This document shows positions 6,983 through 14,792 of a DNA stretch of 18,562 nt, in pieces. Source of the DNA: Spirochaetaceae bacterium (lineage in GTDB: Bacteria; Spirochaetota; Spirochaetia; SZUA-6; Bin103); the NCBI GenBank assembly GCA_028818385.1, contig JAPPNY010000112.1, forward strand, positions 1-18,562, given 5' to 3'. Position 1 is the first letter of the stretch. Each line of letters starts with the position of its first letter. Both the position numbers and the translations under genes were made by a program. The notes under the pieces are model-generated. The model did no database searches, was not told the origin of the DNA, and worked only from the letters and a program-made list of their open reading frames with translations.

Positions 6983-7072
6983 TCATCGCTGTGCTCCGAC
7001 ATGACGGCCCGCTCCCTCGGGTCGGCGCAGCCCGGCGCCGATCACGCCGCCGCCGATGATGGCGGCCCTCAT
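6983..7072 (-). pseudogene. Carnitine dehydrogenase fusion gene reduced to its two ends
   Basis: A 29-codon frame starts MRAAIIGGGVIGAG, matching the first 14 residues of the dehydrogenase at 3591-5036, then continues directly as PEGAGRHVGAQR, matching that protein's last residues (PDGAGRHVGQSR). The roughly 450 codons in between are missing. The junction lies near 7028-7033. The remnant keeps the ATGA overlap with the complete BKACE gene, and its end also keeps the sequence of the acetyltransferase start (ATGTCGGA, 7002-6995). It is the expected ancestral position of the dehydrogenase. Confidence 0.85.
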
Positions 7073-7206
7073 CGCGGGGCTCGTTTCGTCAGCTTCAGCC
7101 GCTCGCGCACGCGCTCCGGTCCGGCCACGGTCGCGCCCATCGCCTCGATGATCGTCACGGCCTGCTCCACGAGCTGCGCGTTGGTCGCCAGTACCCCTCG
7201 CCTGAG
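7037..7206. repeat. 170-bp direct repeat, copy B
   Basis: Partner of 5001-5170 in the same orientation. Here the BKACE side continues as a full gene and the dehydrogenase side is truncated. The two copies bracket the solute-binding protein gene, so homologous recombination between them would delete it and rebuild an intact BKACE-dehydrogenase gene pair. Confidence 0.9.
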
Positions 7207-7977
7207 AACGAGATTGTCCTCCAGGCCGACGCGCACGTGGCCGCCGGCCAGCACCGTCGCCGCGACGTAGGGCATCTGGTTGCGGCCCAGGGCGAACGCC
7301 GAGAACACCCAGTCCTGCGGCACGTTGGCGACCATCGCCAGGAACGTGGACAGGTCGTCCGGCGCCCCCCAGGGGATGCCCATGCAGAGCTGCACCAGAA
7401 CCGGGTGCGGCACGATGCCCTCGTCGACCAGCGCCTTGGCGAACCACAGGTGGCCGGTGTCGAAGGCTTCGATCTCGACCCTCACGCCCAGCTCCGTCAT
7501 CGCGGTCGCCATCGCGCGCAGCATCGCGGGCGTGTTGGTCATCACGTAGGCGGCCTCGGCGAAGTTCATGGTGCCGCAGTCCAGGGTGCAGATCTCCGGC
7601 AGGCACTCCCGGACGTGCGCCAAGCGCTCGGCGGCGCCGGCCATGTCGGTGCCTTCGCGCGGCGGCAGCGGCCGGTCGGGCGATCCCAGGACCAGGTCGC
7701 CGCCCATGCCGGTGGTCAGGTTGAGAACCACGTCGACGTCGGCAGCTCGGATGCGGTCGGTGACCTCGCGGTAGTACTCGGCCTTGCGGCTGGGGGCGCC
7801 GGTGTCGGGGTCGCGCACGTGGCAGTGAACGATCGCCGCCCCGGCGCGGGCGGCGTCGATGGCGCTGGCGGCGATCTGACGGGGACTGCGCGGGACGTGC
7901 GGGCTGCGGTCCTGGGTGGCGCCGGCGCCCGTCAGCGCCGCCGTGATGAAGACCTCCCGTGCCATGGCGAGGGGCAT
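7069..7977 (-). CDS. BKACE (DUF849) beta-keto acid cleavage enzyme, probable 3-dehydrocarnitine cleavage
   Basis: A 302-residue zinc enzyme of the beta-keto acid cleavage family, which condenses a beta-keto acid with acetyl-CoA to give acetoacetate and a new CoA thioester. The metal ligands are seen as H51-x-H53 in VHCHVRDPDTG and E253 in RVGLEDNL. Also present are NLTTGMGG (86-93) and EAFDTGHLWFA near 170. With 3-dehydrocarnitine as substrate the product would be betainyl-CoA. That specificity is inferred from the adjacent gamma-butyrobetaine dioxygenase, the carnitine dehydrogenase remnant overlapping by ATGA, and the complete dehydrogenase-thioesterase nearby. The ATG at 7977 is supported by AGGAG about nine bases upstream. 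It follows the dioxygenase gene by 27 bp, so the two are almost certainly cotranscribed. Confidence 0.9.
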   Translation of the reverse strand: MPLAMAREVFITAALTGAGATQDRSPHVPRSPRQIAASAIDAARAGAAIVHCHVRDPDTGAPSRKAEYYREVTDRIRAADVDVVLNLTTGMGGDLVLGSPDRPLPPREGTDMAGAAERLAHVRECLPEICTLDCGTMNFAEAAYVMTNTPAMLRAMATAMTELGVRVEIEAFDTGHLWFAKALVDEGIVPHPVLVQLCMGIPWGAPDDLSTFLAMVANVPQDWVFSAFALGRNQMPYVAATVLAGGHVRVGLEDNLVLRRGVLATNAQLVEQAVTIIEAMGATVAGPERVRERLKLTKRAPR

Positions 7978-8004
7978 GCGTCCTCTCCTTGGTCCGCGCT
8001 CCGC

Positions 8005-9210
8005 TCAGGAGGCGGCGCGCTCGACCAGCCGCTGCCGCTCCGCCCGCGCCAGCATGCGCAGGCGCGACTCCAGCTCCTCGCGCTCGCCGTAGCAGCCGCG
8101 CAGCCAGCGGCGGCCGGAGCCGGTGTCGAAAGCGGTGCGGCCGTGCAGCATGCGCCGGTTGTCGAAGGCGGCCAGGTCGCCGGGCCGCAGGCGCAGCCGG
8201 CGCTGGTTGCCGGGGTCGTTCGCCAGGCTCTGGAAGCGCCGGAAGGCGGCGTAGAACGCCTTGATCGTCGCGGTGTCGCCGGACATGGGGTTGCGCAGCC
8301 ACCACGTGTAGCGGACCGTGGAGAGCTCGCCCGTGGCGTCCAGCTCCAACACCGGTGCGTGGAAGCGATGATCGGAGTCCTGGTTGCGGGTCCCGAACGG
8401 CACGGCCACGGAGGCCAGCACCTCGAAGGATTCGGCGGATTCCGCCTTGAGCTGCTCGGCCACCGCGTAGGCGTCCACGAAGATGCTGTCGCCGCCCTCG
8501 CAGGAGTTGTGCATGCAGAACAGGAACTGCAGCCCGGGCATGTGCTCGCGGGTGCACAGGTCGTTGTGCGCGGGCAGGGCGACGTCCGTGAAGGCGTTGC
8601 TGTCGGCATCCGGGCGGCTCTCCACCTCCCAGATCGCGCCGAAGTTCGAGTTGCGCAGGCAGCCGATGCGGGCCGGAATGTCCGGTACGATCTCAGGATC
8701 CTGAGGGAGGTTCTCGATGAGCCCTACGCCGTCGACGTGGATGGCGGTCAGCCAGGCGCCGAGCGCTTTGTCGTCCCCGGAGCGGACCGCCGCACCGTCG
8801 ACGACGGTGACTTCCCGGTGCGGCGCTTCGCCGTCCGCCCAGAGGCTCCGGGGCGGCAACGAGTCGACGTCCCGCGCTTCCGGGCGGTGCGCCCACAGCC
8901 AGCCGGGATCGTAGACGCTGTCCAGACCCTCCGGGTGCCACGTCACGCGCAGCCGCCCGTCGGGCAGGACCCGAACGTCCGCGGCGCGGAGGTCCTCCGG
9001 CAGGTCGACGAGCATGATCACCTGCTCGCGCGTCACCGGATGGATGGTGCCCAGGTCCGGGCTGAACTCCCGCAGCCACACGCCGGGCAGGAGGCTGGTG
9101 CTGCCGTCGTCCCAATGAACCTCCACGTCGCCGTCGGCGATGCGAACGCCGATAAGGGTGTTCGTGACCGGATAGAAGTCGAAGTCAGGAGTCGAGAGCG
9201 TGTGGCTCAT
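8005..9210 (-). CDS. Gamma-butyrobetaine dioxygenase-like (BBOX/TauD family) oxygenase
   Basis: A 401-residue Fe(II)/2-oxoglutarate enzyme expected to hydroxylate gamma-butyrobetaine to L-carnitine. It has the two-part BBOX architecture: an N-terminal DUF971-like domain (about 15-108) and a catalytic jelly roll. Iron ligands are H215-x-D217 in LPAHNDLCTREHMPG and H356 in MLHGRTAF, with R368 or R371 in RRWLRGCY for 2-oxoglutarate; the YTWWLRNPM and ESRLRML segments also match the family. In characterised BBOX the N-terminal domain binds zinc through three Cys and one His. Here the region WLREFSPDLGTIHP lacks all those cysteines, while a histidine in TWHPEG remains. The start at 9210 has GGAG eight bases upstream. 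Trimethyllysine dioxygenase is an alternative within the family, but the BKACE and dehydrogenase neighbours favour a carnitine route. Confidence 0.87.
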   Translation of the reverse strand: MSHTLSTPDFDFYPVTNTLIGVRIADGDVEVHWDDGSTSLLPGVWLREFSPDLGTIHPVTREQVIMLVDLPEDLRAADVRVLPDGRLRVTWHPEGLDSVYDPGWLWAHRPEARDVDSLPPRSLWADGEAPHREVTVVDGAAVRSGDDKALGAWLTAIHVDGVGLIENLPQDPEIVPDIPARIGCLRNSNFGAIWEVESRPDADSNAFTDVALPAHNDLCTREHMPGLQFLFCMHNSCEGGDSIFVDAYAVAEQLKAESAESFEVLASVAVPFGTRNQDSDHRFHAPVLELDATGELSTVRYTWWLRNPMSGDTATIKAFYAAFRRFQSLANDPGNQRRLRLRPGDLAAFDNRRMLHGRTAFDTGSGRRWLRGCYGEREELESRLRMLARAERQRLVERAAS

Positions 9211-9235
9211 GGCAATCTCCAACCAGCGTTGCGCC

Positions 9236-9265
9236 TTTGTATCGGTACGGCTGCCGGCTTGGCAA
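9236..9265 (-). promoter_or_regulatory. Candidate promoter upstream of the gamma-butyrobetaine dioxygenase gene
   Basis: In the 103-bp gap after the ABC ATPase gene, minus-strand TTGCCA (9265-9260) and TACAAA (9241-9236) are 18 bp apart. Two direct copies of GCGTTGCGC (9226-9234 and 9277-9285) flank it and could be regulator half-sites. This would allow the carnitine genes to be expressed apart from the transporter genes. It is a weak call based on hexamer matching alone. Confidence 0.35.
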
Positions 9266-9313
9266 GCGAGGCACCTGCGTTGCGCGAGATTCACCTCATC
9301 ATCACGACCGTCT

Positions 9314-10336
9314 TCAACGTCCGTGCTCGTAATGGTGACACGCCGCGTGGTGGCCGGGAGCCACGTGTCGCCACTGCGGCTCCTCCTCCACACATCGCTG
9401 CGCGTCGGCTTGCACCCGGCCGCTCAGGATCGCCTGCCTGAGAGGACAGCGCGGATGGAATCGACACCCCCGTGGCGGATTGGCGGGATCCGGCACCTCG
9501 CCGGTGAGGATGGTCTTCGCTCCACGCCGCGCGGGATCCGCGACCGGAATCGCCGCAATCAGGGCGCGCGTATAGGGGTGCACGGTCCGGCTCAGCGCGT
9601 CGGCTGGAAACCGTTCCACGATCCTGCCGAGATACATCACGGCAACCACATCGCTCATGTACTCCACCACCTTGAGGTCGTGGGCGATGAAGACCATCGT
9701 CAGGCCGCGTTCCCGCTGGATCTCCCTGAGAAGGTTGAGAACCTGGGTCTGCACCGACACGTCCAGCGCCGAGACCGGTTCGTCGCAGAGCAGAAAGATC
9801 GGATCGACGGTCAGGCTCCGGGCCAGTGCGATCCGCTGCCGCTGTCCGCCGCTGAACTGATGGGGGTAGCGGGTCATGTACTCGGGTCGGAGATTGACCG
9901 CCTGCAGAAGCTCGGCGATGCGTTCCTGACGCCGGTGTCTGACCTTCATCCCGAATACCCGGAGCGGCTCGTCCAGCGTCTGCGATACGGTCTTGGTGGG
10001 GTTGAGGGAGCTGTACGGATTCTGGAACACGATCTGCGCCTGGCTGCGGAATCGGCGCATCTGTGCGCGGCTCAGCTCATCGATGCCGCGCATGCGCCCA
10101 TCGAGTCGGTAGAGGATCCGGCCCGACGTCGTTTCGACGAGGCGCAGCAGGCTGCGGCCAAGCGTGGTCTTGCCGCAGCCGCTCTCGCCGACCAGCCCCA
10201 GGGTCTCGCCGCGCGCCACGGTCAGGTCGACGCCATCGACCGCCCGCACATGCCCCGCCACCCTGCGGAAGATGCCTTTCCTGATGGGGAAGTACGTGCT
10301 CAGCGCCTCGACCCTGAACAGGATATCGCGCTTCAT
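9314..10336 (-). CDS. Peptide-class ABC transporter ATPase (OppF/DppF-like)
   Basis: A 340-residue nucleotide-binding subunit that energises import at the cytoplasmic face. Walker A is GESGCGKTT (50-58), the Q-loop is [12 protein letters not shown], the ABC signature is FSGGQRQR, Walker B is LLCDEP and the H-loop is IAHDL. The C-terminal extension with CRFHPRCPL and further cysteines is typical of the oligopeptide/dipeptide ATPases. The ATG at 10336 gives the standard start; an in-frame TTG seven codons earlier is possible. It begins 14 bp after the stop of the partner ATPase. The two ATPases would form the heterodimer typical of this transporter class. Confidence 0.93.
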   Translation of the reverse strand: MKRDILFRVEALSTYFPIRKGIFRRVAGHVRAVDGVDLTVARGETLGLVGESGCGKTTLGRSLLRLVETTSGRILYRLDGRMRGIDELSRAQMRRFRSQAQIVFQNPYSSLNPTKTVSQTLDEPLRVFGMKVRHRRQERIAELLQAVNLRPEYMTRYPHQFSGGQRQRIALARSLTVDPIFLLCDEPVSALDVSVQTQVLNLLREIQRERGLTMVFIAHDLKVVEYMSDVVAVMYLGRIVERFPADALSRTVHPYTRALIAAIPVADPARRGAKTILTGEVPDPANPPRGCRFHPRCPLRQAILSGRVQADAQRCVEEEPQWRHVAPGHHAACHHYEHGR

Positions 10337-10350
10337 CCGGGAGTCCGTGG

Positions 10351-11421
10351 TCAATAGTCCGATCCGTCGAAGCGATAGCACTTGACGAAGTGATCCGGCT
10401 CCACCTCGATGAGCGGCGGCTCGTTCCCTTCGGCTTTCTGCTTCCTGAGCGGACAGCGGGAGTAGAACTTGCATCCCGGATTCAGCGTCGTCGGGTCCGG
10501 TATGCTGCCCTCGATCGGCTGCAGCTCCTTGCCGCGCGAGCCTAGCTCGATGATCGACTCCAGCAGCTTGACGGTATAGGGATGCTGCGGGCGTGCGAAG
10601 ATCGCCGACACGTCGCCGTGCTCGATGATGTCGCCCAGGTACATCACGGCTACCGCATCCACGGTCTGCGCGATCACGCCCATGTCGTGCGTTATCAGGA
10701 TCAGGCCCATCCCGTGTTGCTTCTGCAACCCGGTAATCAACTGCAGGATCTGCGCTTCCACGGTGACGTCCAGCGCCGTGGTCGGCTCATCGGCGATGAG
10801 CAGCCGCGGCCGTGCCGCGAGCGCGATGGCGATGAGTGCGCGTTGCCGCATGCCCCCCGAGAGCTCGTGGGGAAACTGCCTGATCCGCCGCTGCGGCGCG
10901 CTCATCCCGACCTCCGCCAGGAGCTCGGTCGCCCGGTCCTTCACGTCCGAGCGCGTCAACGCGGTGTTGTTGCGCAGGTTCTCGGCGATCTGATAGCCGA
11001 TGGTGTGAACGGGATTCAGGGCGCTCAACGAATCCTGGAAGATCAGGGCGATCTCCCGTCCTCGCAGGCGGCGCATCCGCACGCCGAACGGCTCCAGGCC
11101 TGCGATGTCGACGACCTCGCCGTCAGCCGTCGCGTAGTGGATGGCTCCGCTGACGATTCGTGCGGTCCGGGCCGGCAGCAGCCGCATGATGGAGTACGCG
11201 GTCATGCTCTTGCCCGAGCCGGTCTCGCCGACGATCCCGAGCGAGCGGCCACTGCGGACCGAGAAGGAAACGCCGTCCACCGCCTTGACCGTGCCGCGCC
11301 GGGTGTGCAGATGCGTCTTGAGATCGCGAACCGTCAGCAACTCGGAGTGCTGGTGCGCACTCCGGTCCGGAATGGCCGCCACCTGCCGCCTCACTCTTCG
11401 AGTGAGGTTCGCTCCGCTCAC
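10351..11421 (-). CDS. Peptide-class ABC transporter ATPase (OppD/DppD-like)
   Basis: A 356-residue partner ATPase. Walker A is GETGSGKS (65-72), the Q-loop is [12 protein letters not shown], the signature is LSGGMRQR (187-194) and Walker B is LLIADEP (207-213), followed by ITHDM. The C-terminal block [12 protein letters not shown] ending in HFVKCY has the cysteine arrangement seen in DppD-type subunits, where an iron-sulfur cluster has been described. The start codon is GTG at 11421, overlapping the upstream permease stop as GTGA, which indicates translational coupling. Confidence 0.93.
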   Translation of the reverse strand: MSGANLTRRVRRQVAAIPDRSAHQHSELLTVRDLKTHLHTRRGTVKAVDGVSFSVRSGRSLGIVGETGSGKSMTAYSIMRLLPARTARIVSGAIHYATADGEVVDIAGLEPFGVRMRRLRGREIALIFQDSLSALNPVHTIGYQIAENLRNNTALTRSDVKDRATELLAEVGMSAPQRRIRQFPHELSGGMRQRALIAIALAARPRLLIADEPTTALDVTVEAQILQLITGLQKQHGMGLILITHDMGVIAQTVDAVAVMYLGDIIEHGDVSAIFARPQHPYTVKLLESIIELGSRGKELQPIEGSIPDPTTLNPGCKFYSRCPLRKQKAEGNEPPLIEVEPDHFVKCYRFDGSDY

Positions 11422-12332
11422 TCTGCGGTCCGGGGGTCGGTCACGTCACGCAGCCAGTCGCCGATGAAGTTCACGCACAGCGTCGCCGCCGCGATCGTGA
11501 TGCCGGGCGCCATCCACAGCCAGACGTAGCTGCGCAGGATGCGGATGTCCTGAGCGGAGCTCAGCAGGTTGCCAAGAGACGGCGTCGGCGCCTGGATCCC
11601 CAGGCCGATGAAGCTCAGCCCGGCCTCCTCGATGATTCCCGTGGCCACTTCGAGGGTGAACCAGACCGTGATCGGCCCCAGCATGTTCGGCAGCATGTGC
11701 TTGAAGATGATCGAGGCATTGCCGACGTCGAGGGCGCGCAGCGCCTCTACGAACTCTTCCTCGCGGAGGGAGTAGAACTGTGCCCGGACCAGGCGATACA
11801 GCGTCGCCCACTTGGTGATCGCGAAGATGACGATGATGTTCTCCAGGCTGGGGCCGACGACCGCCACCATGACCAGCAGGATGACGTGGGCCGGGAACGC
11901 CATGAATATCTCCGACACGCGCAAACAGATCTGATCGAACGCACCGCCGTAGTAGCCTGATACCGTGCCCAGCAGCAGGCCGGCCACGCCGGCCAGCGCC
12001 GCGCCGCTGATCGCCACGAACAGTGAGATACGGGTCCCCAGCAGCAGGCGCGCCAGCACGTCGCGTCCCAGGTTGTCGGTCCCCAGCACGTGCGATGCCG
12101 AAGGGCCATCGAGGCGCTCGCTCAGATTCACCGTCTCGGGTCGGTGCGGCAGCAGGGCGGGCCCCAGCAGGGATGCGCAGACGATCAGCAGGAAGACGAT
12201 GATGCTGGTCGCCGTAATCCAGTTGAGGCTCTGTGCGTACTTGCTCTCTCGGATTCGGTCGAGGAGCGAAGGACGCGGTGGCATGCCGGAAGCGGCAGCC
12301 GCCGTCACGTTCCGGCGCCGGGGACCGGCCAT
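11418..12332 (-). CDS. Peptide-class ABC transporter permease (OppC/DppC-like)
   Basis: A 304-residue inner-membrane permease. A short cytoplasmic N-terminus is followed by a first membrane helix (about 40-62), the HVLGTDNLGRDVLARLL motif characteristic of OppC/DppC proteins, and five further helices. The EAA loop contacting the ATPases is near EALRALDVGNASIIFKH, and the segment EAGLSFIGLGIQAP is diagnostic of this permease type. It overlaps the upstream permease by one base (TGATG) and the downstream ATPase by four bases. Substrate unknown. Confidence 0.93.
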   Translation of the reverse strand: MAGPRRRNVTAAAASGMPPRPSLLDRIRESKYAQSLNWITATSIIVFLLIVCASLLGPALLPHRPETVNLSERLDGPSASHVLGTDNLGRDVLARLLLGTRISLFVAISGAALAGVAGLLLGTVSGYYGGAFDQICLRVSEIFMAFPAHVILLVMVAVVGPSLENIIVIFAITKWATLYRLVRAQFYSLREEEFVEALRALDVGNASIIFKHMLPNMLGPITVWFTLEVATGIIEEAGLSFIGLGIQAPTPSLGNLLSSAQDIRILRSYVWLWMAPGITIAAATLCVNFIGDWLRDVTDPRTAE

Positions 12333-13273
12333 CAGCGCAGCCGAACGCGCGGATCGATGATCGCCAGCAGCACGTCGGCCAGCAGGCTGGAGAACAGCAG
12401 CACCGTGCCGATCAGGAGCGCCACGGTCACCACGACCGGGAAATCCTGGGCGCGCGCGGCATTGATCAGCATGGTGCCCATCCCCGGCCAGGAGAACACC
12501 TGCTCGACGATCACCGATCCGCCGACCAGCACGGGCAGTCTCAGAATGATGATGGTAGCCACCGGTATCAGCGCCGTGCGCAGGCCGTGGACGACGGTGA
12601 CGCGGCGGACGGTGAGACCCTTGCTCTTCGCCAGCGCCATGTAGTCGCGGTTCAGCGCGTCGAGCATCGCGCCGCGGGTGTAGCGGAGAAACTCGGATCC
12701 GGAACGAAACGCGAGCACCCCCGCCGGCAGCAGGGCGTGCTGCAGGGCGACCAGGACTCCGGGCTCGGTGCCCACGCCGCCGATGGGAAGCAGTTTCAAC
12801 CGCAGAGACAACAGCAGGATACCCAGCATGCCGGTGAAGAATGCCGGCGTGGAGATCCCCAGCAGACCCACGAAGGTGAGCGCATTGTCGATGACGGAGT
12901 ACTGGTAGAGCGAGCTGACCACCCCCAGCACGACCCCGAACGTGACCGCCAGCACGATCGAGAAAGCCATGAGCGACAGCGTGCGCGGCACCCGGGCGGC
13001 AAGCAGGTCCCTGACCGCCTTGCCGTCGAGCATGCTGTAGCCCAGGTTCCCTGCCAGCAGCTCCCTGACCCAGCTCACGTATCTGATCGGGAGCGGCCTG
13101 TTGAGGCCGAGCTCCTCCCGGATACGTTCTACCTGATCCGAAGGGAATTCCGGATTGATCAGGAAGCTGGCAGCGTCGCCCGGTCCCGCCTCCAGTCCCA
13201 GGAACAGCAGCATGCTGAGCAGGATCAGCGTCGGGATGAAGATCAGGAATCGTCTGGTGATGTAGCCTAGCAC
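12332..13273 (-). CDS. Peptide-class ABC transporter permease (OppB/DppB-like)
   Basis: A 313-residue permease with the classic OppB/DppB beginning (LGYITRRFLIFIPTLILLSM, first membrane helix), the periplasmic region containing ELGLNRPLPIRYVSWV and GNLGYSML, then five more helices. The EAA loop is near RDYMALAKSKGLTVRRVTVVHG. The start codon is GTG at 13273, 13 bp after the Rieske gene, with only a weak Shine-Dalgarno, so coupling to upstream translation is likely. With the other permease it forms the membrane channel. Confidence 0.93.
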   Translation of the reverse strand: MLGYITRRFLIFIPTLILLSMLLFLGLEAGPGDAASFLINPEFPSDQVERIREELGLNRPLPIRYVSWVRELLAGNLGYSMLDGKAVRDLLAARVPRTLSLMAFSIVLAVTFGVVLGVVSSLYQYSVIDNALTFVGLLGISTPAFFTGMLGILLLSLRLKLLPIGGVGTEPGVLVALQHALLPAGVLAFRSGSEFLRYTRGAMLDALNRDYMALAKSKGLTVRRVTVVHGLRTALIPVATIIILRLPVLVGGSVIVEQVFSWPGMGTMLINAARAQDFPVVVTVALLIGTVLLFSSLLADVLLAIIDPRVRLR

Positions 13274-13286
13274 GGACAGGCTCGGG

Positions 13287-13682
13287 TCACCGTGCGGCGA
13301 CCGCTGGCGGACGCGTGTCCGAGGGCGGGCCGCCGACGTCGACGACCAGGTCGCCGTCTTCGACGGTGACGGGATAGGTCGTCAGCTTGCGGCCGGGATC
13401 GATCAGGTTGCGGCCAGTCGTGATGTCGTACTCCCAGCCGTGCCACGGACAGCGCAGCACGCGGCCGTCGAGGCCCCTGCGGTACTGGCCCGGCTCGGAC
13501 GGCAGGTAGGTGGCGCCGACCTCGCCCAGGCACACCGGCGCCTGGTTGTGCAGGCAGGAGTTGCGCAGCGCATGAAAGCGCCCCTCGACGTTGAAGATGC
13601 CGATGCTGCGCCCGGCGACCGTCACCACGCGCCGCCCGCCGGGCGGGATGGCGTCCGCCGGGCCGACCACGTGGCGCGCCAT
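13287..13682 (-). CDS. Rieske [2Fe-2S] domain protein
   Basis: A 131-residue single-domain Rieske protein. Cluster ligands are C43-x-H45 in NSCLHNQAP and C78-x2-H81 in CPWHGWEYD, with 32 residues between the pairs. That is longer than in compact Rieske ferredoxins but usual for stand-alone oxygenase-type members. No membrane anchor or catalytic oxygenase domain is present, so it could act as an electron carrier or redox partner. The start overlaps the amidohydrolase stop by one base (TGATG), indicating close coupling. An electron-accepting partner is not visible in the window. Confidence 0.9.
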   Translation of the reverse strand: MARHVVGPADAIPPGGRRVVTVAGRSIGIFNVEGRFHALRNSCLHNQAPVCLGEVGATYLPSEPGQYRRGLDGRVLRCPWHGWEYDITTGRNLIDPGRKLTTYPVTVEDGDLVVDVGGPPSDTRPPAVAAR

Positions 13683-14773
13683 CACAGGCCGAACAGCCGC
13701 TCGGCGTTGCGCTGGAAGATGTTGGGCTGGTAGTCGGCCGGCAGGGCGTTCAGCACGTGCACGGCGTCGTAGTCCCAATGCGGGTAGTCGCTGGAGTAGA
13801 GTAGGCAGTTGCGGCCGTCGATCATCTCCAGGATCTGCACGAGCAGTTCCGGCTGGGGCGGCTCCTCCAGCGGCTGCGTCGTGAAGTAACAGTGCTCGCG
13901 GATCACCTCGCTGGGCGGACGCTTGACCCACGGCACCTCGCGGCGCAGCGCCCGCCACTCCTTGTCCAGGCGCCACGTCACGTGCGGCAGCCAGGCCACG
14001 CCGCCCTCGATGAACAGCCACCGCAGGCGCGGGAACTTCTCGAACACCCCCTCCGCGATGAGGCTGATGAGTTGCGTGATGTAGATGCGCGGCAGGCCCG
14101 AGTGGTACTCGAAGAAGGTGCGCGGCGTGCCCACCGGGCTCACGGCGGGCGCCAGCCCGGTGCCGGCCGCGGCGACGTGGATGCCGATCGGCAGGTCGTG
14201 ACGGACCGCCGCCTCGTAGATCGGGTGGAAGAACTTCTGCCCGTACGGCGCGGTCGAGGTGCCGCCGATGATCGCCATCACCATGTCGTCGCGCTCGCCG
14301 AGGCGGTCGATCTCGGCCGCGGCGGCCTCCGGGTCGTTGGAGTTCACGGCGATGGAGCCCCGGAACTGCGGATGCGGGGTGAGCCAGTGCTCGACGGTCC
14401 AGTCGTTGAAGGCGGACATCACGGCGTTGGCGTACTCGGGGTTGGGATGGACATTCCAGCCGTAGATGTTGCCGGTCAGGATTGCGAGGTCGATGTGGTT
14501 CTCGACGATGAGCTGCCGGATGGTGAACTCCGGGTCGGATGCCGGCGTACCGCCGTCCGGAGTCACGCTGTCGAGGCGGTTGCGGCCCGCGCCAAGCCCC
14601 AGGCCGCCCACGATCGAGTTGGCCTCCAGGATCTTCGAGCGCCACGGCTCCTGCAGGTAGGGCTGCAGCGCCTGCCAGTCCGGCAGCGAGTGGTGGACAT
14701 CGCTGTCGATGACCCGGTAGGGACGCCTCCGGTTGGTACTGGTGGCCCGCGGCGATCCGTTGGGCGCCGTCAT
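13682..14773 (-). CDS. Amidohydrolase 2 family (ACMSD-like) metal-dependent hydrolase or decarboxylase
   Basis: A 363-residue TIM-barrel enzyme of the amidohydrolase-related group that includes ACMSD and gamma-resorcylate decarboxylase. Candidate metal and catalytic residues are D25-x-H27 in IDSDVHHS, H199 in PIGIHVA, E256 in FIEGGVAWLP, and D329 with H332 in YSSDYPHWD. The first motif is DxH in place of the usual HxH, a variant found in parts of this family. It sits in a row with a Rieske protein and an importer, so it may open or decarboxylate an imported ring compound, but the substrate is unknown. The GGGG at 14787-14790 is a weak Shine-Dalgarno. The start is 19 bp after the antitoxin-like gene. 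Confidence 0.88.
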   Translation of the reverse strand: MTAPNGSPRATSTNRRRPYRVIDSDVHHSLPDWQALQPYLQEPWRSKILEANSIVGGLGLGAGRNRLDSVTPDGGTPASDPEFTIRQLIVENHIDLAILTGNIYGWNVHPNPEYANAVMSAFNDWTVEHWLTPHPQFRGSIAVNSNDPEAAAAEIDRLGERDDMVMAIIGGTSTAPYGQKFFHPIYEAAVRHDLPIGIHVAAAGTGLAPAVSPVGTPRTFFEYHSGLPRIYITQLISLIAEGVFEKFPRLRWLFIEGGVAWLPHVTWRLDKEWRALRREVPWVKRPPSEVIREHCYFTTQPLEEPPQPELLVQILEMIDGRNCLLYSSDYPHWDYDAVHVLNALPADYQPNIFQRNAERLFGL

Positions 14774-14792
14774 GCGGCTACTCTATCCCCTT

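Noticed and set aside
5295..6986. Longer start for the solute-binding protein at 6986
   Set aside because: It would place 24 residues before the signal peptide and include the promoter; the ATG at 6914 has a strong Shine-Dalgarno and yields a proper signal peptide.
5001..7206. Insertion sequence or transposon carrying the binding protein gene
   Set aside because: No transposase, terminal inverted repeats or short target-site duplications are visible; the flanking repeats are pieces of the local genes.
7237..9441. 734-codon plus-strand open frame opposite BKACE and the dioxygenase
   Set aside because: It is rich in His, Gln, Gly and Arg, has no recognisable domain and lies antisense to two genes with clear catalytic motifs.
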